A stretch of DNA of 64,000 bases from Bacillota bacterium (GTDB lineage Bacteria; Bacillota; Clostridia; Acetivibrionales; DTU013), in contig JAEYOP010000063.1 of the NCBI GenBank assembly GCA_023411575.1, positions 62,001 through 126,000 of the forward strand. Direction: 5' to 3'. The first letter of the stretch is position 1, and each line of letters opens with the position of its first letter. Positions 34,924 to 42,926 of the stretch are shown piece by piece. The notes beneath the pieces are model-generated. The model was not told the origin of the DNA. It made no database searches and was given only the letters and a program-made list of their open reading frames with translations. Made by a program: the position numbers and the translations under genes.

Positions 34924-35929
34924 AGACCGCCCTTAACCTTTCTCGGATCTTTTCCGGTGAAACGCCGTTCATTTTGCCGGACAGCACCGTCCGGACATTG
35001 CGCAGCTCGGATTCCCTGTTCAGCATATAGCCGATCAGAGGCTCCAGGCCCGATATCTTCTGCCGGCCGATCAGGATATGCGCCAGAATGAAGCCATCCG
35101 AGAGCTTTTCCAGGAAAGCCTTCCTGCCGTACGTTTCATACCGTTTTACGACCCGCGACGCCGAATCCCGGTAGGGAGTATCCCAGAGGACCTCTTTCAG
35201 CTTGTTTATGGGATCCTTTGTGATATCCAGGAACAGCTCCGTTTTGATGTATCCCCCCGGCAAAATGGTCCTTTCCATAAATTCCCGACCCTTTCCCAGA
35301 TTCTTCAGCCTTATGAAAATCTGCATGTTCAGCAGATCGATACTGCCCGCAATAAAACCGGTCAGAAAACGGCTGCCCGTATCGTCGGCCATGTCGCGCA
35401 TCCTGCGGTAGCAAGCCCGGTCCAGGATCAGGTCCGCCGTTTGCGGGTCCCGGGTATGGTTCAGATCGGCCAGCGCTTCCACTGCCGCTTCCGCGACGGA
35501 AGCGGGCAAATCGCCGAACTGCCGGTCTCTCAAAATGGCTTTCAGCTTTTCCACGGGAATGGAGCCTTTATCCGATAATACGCTGCTGTCCGCTTCCACC
35601 CTGGCAAATTCCGCCTTCAGAATGGCCTTTATATTGTGGAAATCATAGGGCTGCTGGAAGATGTCGATGATCCCGGACTCGGGAAAAATCTCATACAGCA
35701 GGACGAACAGCTTTTTATGCTCCTCTCTCAACAGTTTTTCATAGCCGGCCGGAGCCGGCGTTTCCGTGGAGGGGTGTCCATACCCTGCCTCCTTCAGCAG
35801 CTTCATCGCCTGCTCCGGGTTCTGCGTATCGATCAGCCTCTCCATTCCGCTTTGCCCCAAAAGGCTGTTTTCAATTGTCCTGATTCTGGAAACCGCATAG
35901 ATGTAATGGGAATCCCTCATCCCCGCCAT
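34916..35929 (-). CDS. atpC: V-type ATP synthase subunit C (AC39/d type)
   Basis: 337 residues, helical. HYIYAVSRIRTIENSLL, LYEIFPESGIIDIFQQPYDFHNIKAILKAEF and GYMLNRESELRNVRTVLSGKMNG are AC39 family landmarks. It caps the membrane ring and docks the central stalk. It lies between subunits E and F with overlaps or gaps of under 25 bases. Confidence 0.94.
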   Translation of the reverse strand: MAGMRDSHYIYAVSRIRTIENSLLGQSGMERLIDTQNPEQAMKLLKEAGYGHPSTETPAPAGYEKLLREEHKKLFVLLYEIFPESGIIDIFQQPYDFHNIKAILKAEFARVEADSSVLSDKGSIPVEKLKAILRDRQFGDLPASVAEAAVEALADLNHTRDPQTADLILDRACYRRMRDMADDTGSRFLTGFIAGSIDLLNMQIFIRLKNLGKGREFMERTILPGGYIKTELFLDITKDPINKLKEVLWDTPYRDSASRVVKRYETYGRKAFLEKLSDGFILAHILIGRQKISGLEPLIGYMLNRESELRNVRTVLSGKMNGVSPEKIRERLRAVYV

Positions 35930-35949
35930 ACCTTCCGCCCCCTCTCCCT

Positions 35950-36621
35950 TCAGATCAGCCCGAGCCGCCGGCAGGCAAGCTCCTCAAGCTTTTCCTGCTC
36001 CGTGCGCAGAATGGCTTCGAAAGAGTAATTCATCTCCAATTCCTCCGTTCGGAGGATAAACCCGCCGCAGATACCGGCCGTCTTTTCCGAAAGCCGGAAG
36101 CGGACTTTTTTCCCCGCATCCGCGGCCTCCTCCGACAGCTTGGCCATAAGCCTTGAACCGATCCGTTCCCTGTCTTTCAAGGAAAGCACAATTTCAAAAT
36201 CTTCCTGTTCCGTTACACGCAGGATCATACCGGCCAATAGGGCGATATATTCCTCCTCCGGCATGCTGCATAGCTTTTCCCGCGTTTTGTCGAAAGCGGT
36301 TTTCACCAGTTGCTGCCGGACGCTCAGCCGTTCTTTCCGCAATTCGATTTCAGCAAGCGCCAGCGTCCGCCTGCGGATGTCCGCGGCTTTCGTTCCGGCG
36401 GCTTCCAGCATGGCGTTCTTTTTCTGCTCGGCTTCCCGCCTTGCCGATTCCTTCATTTTTTCAGCTCTGCCGGAAGCCAGCTCCAGCCGGACTTTTGCAG
36501 CTTCCTCGGCTTCCTGCAGAATCCTTTCCCTGATCTGTTCAACACCGGTCAAATGCGGCCCCTCCCTGGTTTTTTCCCTTGCCTGCGGTCCTGCCGCAGT
36601 TTCCTTTGGTCCGCCCATCAT
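35950..36621 (-). CDS. atpE: V-type ATP synthase subunit E (peripheral stalk)
   Basis: 223 residues from ATG 36621, which shares ATGA with the stop of subunit K; a longer in-frame reading would run into that gene. The N-terminal half is a charged helix (RILQEAEEAAKVRLELASGRAEK) and the C-terminal half is globular, ending in YSFEAILRTEQEKLEELACRRLGLI. It pairs with subunit H to form the peripheral stalk. The N-terminal ~25 residues are low in conservation, so a later start is possible. Confidence 0.88.
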   Translation of the reverse strand: MMGGPKETAAGPQAREKTREGPHLTGVEQIRERILQEAEEAAKVRLELASGRAEKMKESARREAEQKKNAMLEAAGTKAADIRRRTLALAEIELRKERLSVRQQLVKTAFDKTREKLCSMPEEEYIALLAGMILRVTEQEDFEIVLSLKDRERIGSRLMAKLSEEAADAGKKVRFRLSEKTAGICGGFILRTEELEMNYSFEAILRTEQEKLEELACRRLGLI

Positions 36622-37088
36622 GTTTTTCCGATGATCAGGATGGATACGATCAGCGCTATGATCGCAAACATTTCGACCATCAGGATCAGCGTGACCGCCC
36701 GGCCCAGACCGTCGGCCCTTTTGGCGATCATCTGCATGCATGCGACGGTGATGTTCCCCTGGAGCAGCGCGGAAACCAGGCCGACAAAGGCAATGGGGAT
36801 CGACGCCGCAAACAGCATCAGTCCGTTTTCAATGCTGATCGGGTTTGCTCCGATCTTCGCCAGAATGAGAAAAGCTACGACAAAGCCGTATATTGCCTGC
36901 GTACTGTTCGTCGCCTGGAGCACCATTACCGTTCCGAATCTTCCCGGCTCCTCGGTCAGCACGCCTGCTCCGGCCTGTCCGGCCTTCCCCATGCCGATGC
37001 TGGTCCCGATCCCCGCGACCAGGAACGCCGTTACGGCTCCGAGAATCGCCCATATTTCACCGGACATTCCCAAAAATAGTGTGTTCAC
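36618..37088 (-). CDS. atpK: V-type ATP synthase subunit K (proteolipid ring), Na+ type
   Basis: 156 residues with four membrane helices in two hairpins. Residues that bind Na+ in the Enterococcus hirae NtpK ring have counterparts: Thr63, Gln64 and Tyr67 in NSTQAIYGF, Gln110 in ALLQGN, and Glu139 in LMVEMFAI. Only the second hairpin holds the ion-binding glutamate, as in NtpK. The start is GTG 37088 with AGGAGG before it, inside the end of subunit I (32-base overlap). This implies a sodium-translocating V-ATPase. Confidence 0.95.
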   Translation of the reverse strand: MNTLFLGMSGEIWAILGAVTAFLVAGIGTSIGMGKAGQAGAGVLTEEPGRFGTVMVLQATNSTQAIYGFVVAFLILAKIGANPISIENGLMLFAASIPIAFVGLVSALLQGNITVACMQMIAKRADGLGRAVTLILMVEMFAIIALIVSILIIGKT

Positions 37089-39057
37089 TCTGCATTACCT
37101 CCTGTAGATTAATATATTTTGTTTCCGCCCGAAGCGGCTTGAAAAGCTCCCCGCCGCCATTGTAAAAGCGGCTGAAGAATTCAATGTACTGCAGCCTGCT
37201 GGAATGCACATATGCACTCAGCATCGCTATAGCAAAATTCAATGCGTGCCCCAGCAGCATGATCACGACAAAGCCGAGAAACGTCAGCGGATTGTCCAGT
37301 CCGTTCATGCTCGCAATATCGTATACGATGATGCCGATGACCGAAGTCGCCAGTCCCAATGCCATCAGCCGGGAGTAGGAAAGCACGTCGCTCAGGAATT
37401 TGATGACTCCGTACAGGCTTCCGATCCCCGACGAAAGCTTTTTGACCAGGCTCTTGTTTTTTCTGCCATGGGTCAGCACGATCACCATTCCGCCGGCGGC
37501 AAGCATGTATTTGCCCGCATCCACCAGGGGGGCGACGGACTCCGGATTGCCGCCGAAGGCATAGGGCAGGATTACGAAAACAAAACCGGTAAAGAAAACG
37601 TACCATATGACCACATCCAGGAGGATATCCACATACTTTTTCTGTTGAACCAGTTTGATTGCCTTCATGCCCAGTCCTGAAAAAATGTGGACGATCCCCA
37701 GGGCCAGCGAAAATCCGAGAAAAAGCTCCGGCTGACCGATTGGGTCGATCAGGAGCGGATACTTTGCCAGCTGCGGAAGGCCGAACCACCCGCCGAACAT
37801 CGCGCCCCAGAAGACGGACGATATGCCGCAGTAGAGCATAAGCCGGACAAAATTCCGCATTCCTTCCTCCATGTCCGTCTTCCGGAGCAGCAGCGCCGTG
37901 ACCAGAATGATGAAGATGCCATAGCCGGCATCGCCCAGCATAAGCCCAAAGAAGAGAATGAAAAAAATACCGACCACCGTATTGGGATCATATTCCTTCG
38001 AATGGGGCGGACTGTAAAGGGTTGTAATGGCTTCCACCGACCGGCCGATCCGGCCGTTCTGGAGCAGTACCGGGAATTCCTCCTCCTCTGCGGCTTTCCG
38101 GATATGGACTTCGCAAACCCAACGGTTTTGCAGCTTTTCCGCAATTTGCCCGCTCAAATGCGCCGGAATCCAGCCTGTGAGCAGGAAGGTGCTCCTTGTG
38201 CCCGCCAGACGGGCCTCCGCCTTTTTCAGATCCCTCCGGATCGTAAGGACGTCGTACAGGATCTCGAGCTGCTCCATATCTTCCGCATAGTCTTCCATAT
38301 CCTTTGAAATCCGCTCGCACTCGCGGTCGATCTCTTCAATCCTTTCGGCGGCCGTTCGGATATTCTCGGCGGCAGTCCCTTCGAGGCCGTCGAACGGCAC
38401 TTTCGTGAAGCCGAAGTTTTTGAGGACCTCTCCCGCTTCTTTAAAAACGGAGCGGTGGCAGATCAGGCACAAATAGATATGATCCCTGTCCCTGTTCAAG
38501 ATCATCAGGTGGCACGCGCCGATATCCCCGAGCGCCTTCTCCAGTTCGTCCGTGTTGCTTCTGCGCGGGATATATCCAAGCATTATGGGCGAAGTTCTCG
38601 TGGAAGTCCTTTCGAGCGGGATCCGGAGTTGTTCCCACGGGCCCAGGGCGGTCGCAAGATTGCTGTACCGGTTTCTTTCCGTGTGGAGTTGGGCAATTTT
38701 CGCGTCGCACCACATGATCGACTTGATCGTTGTCCAGAGAAACCCCTTGTCGTGGATTACCCGATCGTACGCTTCCCTGGAAACCACACGCCTTGTCTCA
38801 AACAACCCCTTTTTCCGGCGGTCGAATTTTTCAAGCCGTTTAAGCACCTCCGCCACCTTCTGCATCTTCTCTTCGATTTCCGGTATATCCGTTCCGGGGT
38901 CCGTCCGGCCTGCCGGAAAATCGTTTGCGGAATCCGGCAGTTCCCCGCGGATGTCGGTGATCTGGACGGCGCCGGATTCCATCAGGCTCTCCATCAGCTC
39001 TTCCTTGTCGCGGCAGAGGCCGATGAGGGATATTTTGTTCATCTCAAGGATTGCCAT
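37057..39057 (-). CDS. atpI: V-type ATP synthase subunit I (a subunit)
   Basis: 666 residues. The N-terminal ~330 residues are soluble and coiled-coil rich and the C-terminal half has about seven membrane helices, including GIFFILFFGLMLGDAGYG and the ion-channel helix region DVLSYSRLMALGLATSVIG, whose arginine faces the ring glutamate. It forms the ion half-channels and anchors the peripheral stalk. Normal length. It overlaps subunit H by 14 bases. Confidence 0.95.
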   Translation of the reverse strand: MAILEMNKISLIGLCRDKEELMESLMESGAVQITDIRGELPDSANDFPAGRTDPGTDIPEIEEKMQKVAEVLKRLEKFDRRKKGLFETRRVVSREAYDRVIHDKGFLWTTIKSIMWCDAKIAQLHTERNRYSNLATALGPWEQLRIPLERTSTRTSPIMLGYIPRRSNTDELEKALGDIGACHLMILNRDRDHIYLCLICHRSVFKEAGEVLKNFGFTKVPFDGLEGTAAENIRTAAERIEEIDRECERISKDMEDYAEDMEQLEILYDVLTIRRDLKKAEARLAGTRSTFLLTGWIPAHLSGQIAEKLQNRWVCEVHIRKAAEEEEFPVLLQNGRIGRSVEAITTLYSPPHSKEYDPNTVVGIFFILFFGLMLGDAGYGIFIILVTALLLRKTDMEEGMRNFVRLMLYCGISSVFWGAMFGGWFGLPQLAKYPLLIDPIGQPELFLGFSLALGIVHIFSGLGMKAIKLVQQKKYVDILLDVVIWYVFFTGFVFVILPYAFGGNPESVAPLVDAGKYMLAAGGMVIVLTHGRKNKSLVKKLSSGIGSLYGVIKFLSDVLSYSRLMALGLATSVIGIIVYDIASMNGLDNPLTFLGFVVIMLLGHALNFAIAMLSAYVHSSRLQYIEFFSRFYNGGGELFKPLRAETKYINLQEVMQSEHTIFGNVR

Positions 39058-39370
39058 AACCGTTCACGATCCTTTCCGCCATCTCCGCCACGGTCTGCTC
39101 CATTTTTCCCGCTGCGTTCTCCCGGATCCGGCGGCATTCTTCCTCCTGGCGTTCCCTGAGCTTCCGCACCTCCAGCAGAGCCGTCTCCTCCGCCTCGCGA
39201 AGGATTTTGTCCGCCTGTTTTTCCGCCTCTTCCAGCGTATCCCGCATCAGCTGCTTTCTTTGCAGCTGGGCGTCGGCAATCCTCCTCTTTTCTTCCGCCT
39301 GGGCTTCCAGAAGAATCTCGTCCGCCCTGTCCTCCGTTTTCAGAATGGTTTCGACTACATCATAGAACAT
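39044..39370 (-). CDS. atpH: V-type ATP synthase subunit H/G (peripheral stalk)
   Basis: 108 residues, a single long charged helix (ETILKTEDRADEILLEAQAEEKRRIADAQ and onwards) as in the archaeal-type subunit H or G. The start was placed at 39370 because GGGGG lies about 7 bases ahead and the upstream 18 codons are unlike the family. First gene of the operon H-I-K-E-C-F-A-B-D. Confidence 0.85.
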   Translation of the reverse strand: MFYDVVETILKTEDRADEILLEAQAEEKRRIADAQLQRKQLMRDTLEEAEKQADKILREAEETALLEVRKLRERQEEECRRIRENAAGKMEQTVAEMAERIVNGYGNP

Positions 39371-39660
39371 GGATCTACCCCCAGTTATAAAAATGGCATG
39401 GCTACGCCAGACTATATGAATCATACAAAGATTCGGAATCGTTTTTCCTGTTTTTTGCGCAGGCTCAAACCAGCATCTTTTGAATTCCAGTATAGATTGC
39501 GTTTTTTGCTTAACAGCTGCTAATGTGGTTCACGATTACCCAGATTTGACTTTAAAGTCCCTGATTAACTGTCCTGATAACTATCTGCCTTCATAGAATG
39601 CACTGACTTAACAACACAGCTGAACATCCTACTCCGCTTGGGTATATATTTTTGTTTCCG
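39371..39660 (-). other. Long leader of the V-ATPase operon, unexplained
   Basis: From the predicted start site near 39660 to the first codon is about 290 bases without a credible gene. It holds a palindrome, GACTTTAAAGTC (39548-39559), and possible long-range pairing of ACCCA (about 39645) with TGGGT (about 39543), but I cannot assign it to a known riboswitch class. No clear terminator is visible within it. An RNA control element, perhaps ion-sensing, is possible. Confidence 0.35.
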
Positions 39661-39665
39661 ATTCT

Positions 39666-39694
39666 ATATTACCTTGTTTTCGAACGAATTTCAA
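39666..39694 (-). promoter_or_regulatory. Promoter of the V-ATPase operon
   Basis: Minus-strand TTGAAA (39694-39689), 17 bases, TAATAT (39671-39666). Confidence 0.65.
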
Positions 39695-39782
39695 TGTTTT
39701 TATTAAAATTTTATATTTTTTTTATTTTATCTCGCTGCAGCTTCAAATATCTGCATAAATCAACATGCAGCATTCGTTATCA

Positions 39783-39814
39783 AAAAAGCCCACCCTCATG
39801 ATAAAGGGCAGGCT
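39783..39814 (-). terminator. Terminator after the HTH regulator gene
   Basis: Minus strand: AAGCCTGCCCT, an 8-base loop, then AGGGTGGGCTT followed by TTTT. One mismatch in an 11-bp stem. It lies about 25 bases after the stop codon at 39837. Confidence 0.85.
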
Positions 39815-39836
39815 TTACGTGACGGCTACCGACAGC

Positions 39837-41375
39837 CTATTGTTTCAGCTTCGTTTCCAACCGTCGCGCCACATCGCGTAAAATGCTGATCACATTCGCC
39901 CGGCTGCCGATGCCGCCCTTGCCTTGCGTCCACAGGCTGTCGAAGTGCGTCTGGAACTCCCGCAGGAGCAAGAGCTGGTCGGAGTGGATCATCACCGGCT
40001 CCGGCCCGTTCCAGTGGTTGATGGCAAGATGGCGATTCTGCTTAAGCTGCCAGCAGTTATCCGAATGGAGCAGCGTAATATCATCAAGGATCATCAGGTG
40101 GAAATTGGGAAACGCCTCAAGATAGCTAATGTAGCCATTCAGCACATCGTTACAGCCCTGCGCATCCAGATGTACAAAACCCTTTTTCATAAAATACAAC
40201 CCCGGCATACGGCAAAAGCCGTCCTGCACAGTCCGATTCAGCCGGGAGAGGGAGAGGATTTCGCGGAACACAGAACCGCCTCGCAGCGTTTCATCCAGGC
40301 CCGACTTAAAGCGGGTAAACTCTGTGCTGCGCCATGCATACTCCGCTCCGCTGTGCCCATGTTGCCGCAGGACACGGTTATACGCTTCCTCCGGCATGTA
40401 CATGGGGTTGACGCTGTCCTTCACCACATCCAGTGCACCGGGGGTGCAAAATTCCTGATAGATGATCTCAAGAATATTTCGGGAATAATCGTCCCCGTAG
40501 ATGTTCAGCACCGGATGTGCATACCGGGCGGCCTGTTCAAAGCTTTTTTGGATCTCCGCAATAAATGACGGCTCCCGCAGTACAACGGCCACAGGCGGGG
40601 CGGCGCTGCCCGGCGTTTCCGTTACCAGCACGGCCAACCTTTCGGGAAGGATCAGGTGCATTTGGTTGGTCACGGTTTGCGTCATGCCGTGTACCATTGA
40701 TAACTGAATATACCCCAATATAAGGGCCGACATATAGGTGTCAATAAGCGCCGACATCGCCTTTGTGTCACCGGACACGCACACGACCATACGAATTTTC
40801 AAATTGCCTTCATCCATGCTCCGCAGAAGCAGCGCAGCGACATCCTCGTTGACCGTCGTGGTGATCTGGTCGCTGGAGAGAAAAATATCCGCCACAGAGC
40901 CACAGGGCATCGCCTTCAAAAGGGGATCAAGCTCCAGTACGATTTGCAGACAGCCGAGTTTTACCGCACTGTCGGCGGCTTCCATATGATTATATTGGGA
41001 CCGGGATATGGGGGGTTGGCAGCCCGCGATATCCCCTGGCAGCGACGCGCCGAGATTTTTGCGCAGCTTTTCGCCATCGGAGGCCAGCCACATGGTAAGG
41101 TTCTGCTTGAACCGGTACACGGTAGACAGCTCGGTGGGCAGCCCCGCCGCCTGAAACTGTTCTTTGAGCCACTCCATATCTTTAACGCGCCTGCTGCGGG
41201 AGAGTATAAAGTCGGCAAGGGCCTCCATCTGCAAGCTTGCCGCCTTAAGTTGCCGGTGTCCCGAGAGGTACCGGCTGACAAGCGACGGGTCAAGCTCCAG
41301 CGCCTTTGCCAGCGCGAGATTGGTAAGGCCGAAATGCTCAAGCACTGATTTTAAATTTTCATTCGGCGTTGCCAC
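39837..41375 (-). CDS. HTH transcriptional regulator with large uncharacterised C-terminal domain
   Basis: 512 residues. The first ~60 are an XRE/Cro-type helix-turn-helix (LKSVLEHFGLTNLALAKALELDPSLVSRYLSG). The remaining ~450 residues show no motif I recognise; they contain mixed alpha/beta sequence without membrane helices and could be a ligand or protein sensor. Start is GTG 41375 with AAAGGAGGG 10 bases ahead. A perfect 14-bp inverted repeat at 41404-41445 lies just upstream and could be its operator. It follows the SLH gene on the same strand. A role in surface-protein control is only suggested by position. Confidence 0.7.
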   Translation of the reverse strand: MATPNENLKSVLEHFGLTNLALAKALELDPSLVSRYLSGHRQLKAASLQMEALADFILSRSRRVKDMEWLKEQFQAAGLPTELSTVYRFKQNLTMWLASDGEKLRKNLGASLPGDIAGCQPPISRSQYNHMEAADSAVKLGCLQIVLELDPLLKAMPCGSVADIFLSSDQITTTVNEDVAALLLRSMDEGNLKIRMVVCVSGDTKAMSALIDTYMSALILGYIQLSMVHGMTQTVTNQMHLILPERLAVLVTETPGSAAPPVAVVLREPSFIAEIQKSFEQAARYAHPVLNIYGDDYSRNILEIIYQEFCTPGALDVVKDSVNPMYMPEEAYNRVLRQHGHSGAEYAWRSTEFTRFKSGLDETLRGGSVFREILSLSRLNRTVQDGFCRMPGLYFMKKGFVHLDAQGCNDVLNGYISYLEAFPNFHLMILDDITLLHSDNCWQLKQNRHLAINHWNGPEPVMIHSDQLLLLREFQTHFDSLWTQGKGGIGSRANVISILRDVARRLETKLKQ

Positions 41376-41403
41376 AGACGGCTTTCCCTCCTTTTGCTAA
41401 CCG

Positions 41404-41445
41404 AGGCAATACGGACAGCATGGCGCTTCTTTGTCCGTATTGCCT
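41404..41445. repeat. Perfect 14-bp inverted repeat before the HTH regulator
   Basis: AGGCAATACGGACA (41404-41417) and TGTCCGTATTGCCT (41432-41445) with a 14-base spacer. No T-run follows on either strand, so it is not a typical terminator; it could be an operator or a transcript-end stabiliser for the SLH gene. Confidence 0.6.
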
Positions 41446-41463
41446 GCCAAAAACAAGCTGAAA

Positions 41464-42750
41464 CTATTCTTTTACCACCGGGTTGCCAGAGAGTGTGCCG
41501 TTGTTCGCAAATACCCCGGCCCCTCTTGTGCAGATATAAGTATTATTGATGATCGCCGCGCCTTTGCTGTTGGTGAAGGTGTTGGCAACGATAAGCTGGA
41601 AGCCGTCCACAATCACCACGGCATTATTGACAAATGGACCTTCCGCCACGACCAGCATTCCGCCGTGCGTGTTAACGGCTCCTGCCTTCAGGAAAACAGA
41701 GCCATTGTTGGTGCAGTCGCCGTCAAAGACGCGCAATTGTCCGCCTATTGGACCGTGGTCGTCTGTGTCGGGCAAAGAGCCAGACAGCAGATTGACCGCT
41801 CCGTTGTTGATAAATTTACCGCCTTTCTGAATGTTCAGGACGGAATAATTGATGAAATCCGCACTGATGATGGAATCGGCTCCCATCACATAAATCGTGC
41901 CGTTATTTGTAAGGGTGCCCTCAACGTGAAGGTCGCTGCCCCGGCTGAGTGTCACGGTAACTCCCGCCGGTATTGTGAGCGAACCTGTGACGACCACAGG
42001 CTTTCCGACGGAATTTATGGTGATCACCTTTGCAGTGCCGCTGGACAGGGCGGTTTTCAGCGTTTCAAGGGAGGATACGGACACTGCCTTGGGCGTCTTT
42101 TCACCAACCGAAGATACGGCTTTCGCATACGCATCTGCAGTAAAAGCCCCTTCCGTCATCAATTTCTTAGCCATCCTTTGGCTGCCGCCCTTCAGGTCAG
42201 CTTCCAGGGCAGCCCATGAAATGAGCACCACATCCCTGCGCAGGAAATTTGCCGTATTTACATCATCGGGAAGAATACCGACCGCTTTGGCGAGCCTGTC
42301 CGGTTCGTTCTGTGCAAAATCGCCCTCTGCATCGCTATAACCGAGTGCACGCAGCATGAAGGTCAGATACATATCCGAGTTTGCGTTGCCTGTGCCAAAC
42401 TTCGTGGCTGATATCCCTTTGGTCAGCCCCTTTTCATAGGCATAGCCGATGTATTTGTCCGCCCATGCCGGCACGTCTGTAAACGGATGTGTTCCGCCAA
42501 TGTTCAGTGCTTCCGCGTCTTTCCCCAACGCACGAACCAACATAACGAGTGCTTCCGCACGGGTAGGTACCCTGTTCAGATCAAAGTTCACCTCCGTTTC
42601 GGAAACACCCTTGCACAATCCGAGCTGCTTTAATGCCGCTGCTTTAGTATCCGCTGCGGTCGAGGCCGCTGCGGACGCCGGAATGATCATTGCAAAGAGA
42701 AACATAACCGCCAGTACAAGAGATAAGATGCTTTTTACTGCTTTTTTCAT
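41464..42750 (-). CDS. SLH-domain surface protein with repeat-rich, beta-helix-like C-terminus
   Basis: 428 residues. Signal peptide 1-28 (ASAAAS), then SLH-like repeats at about 30-200 (NRVPTRAEALVMLVRALG, FTDVPAWADKYIGYAYEKGLTKG, a third degenerate). From residue 225 the sequence has repeated strands with NNG turns (GTLTNNGTIYVMG, GKFINNGAVNLLSG, GDCTNNGSVFLKAG, GPFVNNAVVIVDG), which suggests a parallel beta-helix. No catalytic motif. It has its own AAAGGAG site. It lies just beyond the terminator of the Ser/Thr kinase gene, and the kinase also has an SLH-like outer part, so the two could meet at the envelope. Confidence 0.85.
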   Translation of the reverse strand: MKKAVKSILSLVLAVMFLFAMIIPASAAASTAADTKAAALKQLGLCKGVSETEVNFDLNRVPTRAEALVMLVRALGKDAEALNIGGTHPFTDVPAWADKYIGYAYEKGLTKGISATKFGTGNANSDMYLTFMLRALGYSDAEGDFAQNEPDRLAKAVGILPDDVNTANFLRRDVVLISWAALEADLKGGSQRMAKKLMTEGAFTADAYAKAVSSVGEKTPKAVSVSSLETLKTALSSGTAKVITINSVGKPVVVTGSLTIPAGVTVTLSRGSDLHVEGTLTNNGTIYVMGADSIISADFINYSVLNIQKGGKFINNGAVNLLSGSLPDTDDHGPIGGQLRVFDGDCTNNGSVFLKAGAVNTHGGMLVVAEGPFVNNAVVIVDGFQLIVANTFTNSKGAAIINNTYICTRGAGVFANNGTLSGNPVVKE

Positions 42751-42861
42751 TGTTCGATCTCCTTTCGCAGAATCATTGTCGAGTTGTCATTGACATCCTC
42801 ATTTTACAAAAGCCAAAAAGAAAAAAGGTGAGCTGCCAGCCCACATTTGGAATATTTTCGT

Positions 42862-42892
42862 AAAAAAATACGCCTGCCAAAAGCAAGCGCAT
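42862..42892 (-). terminator. Terminator after the Ser/Thr kinase gene
   Basis: Minus strand ATGCGCTTGC, 5-base loop, GCAGGCGTAT (two G-U pairs), then TTTTTTT. It ends the seven-gene run that starts at 48027. Confidence 0.85.
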
Positions 42893-42926
42893 TTTAACAG
42901 ACGGTGAATCCTCCCGGCCTATCCTT

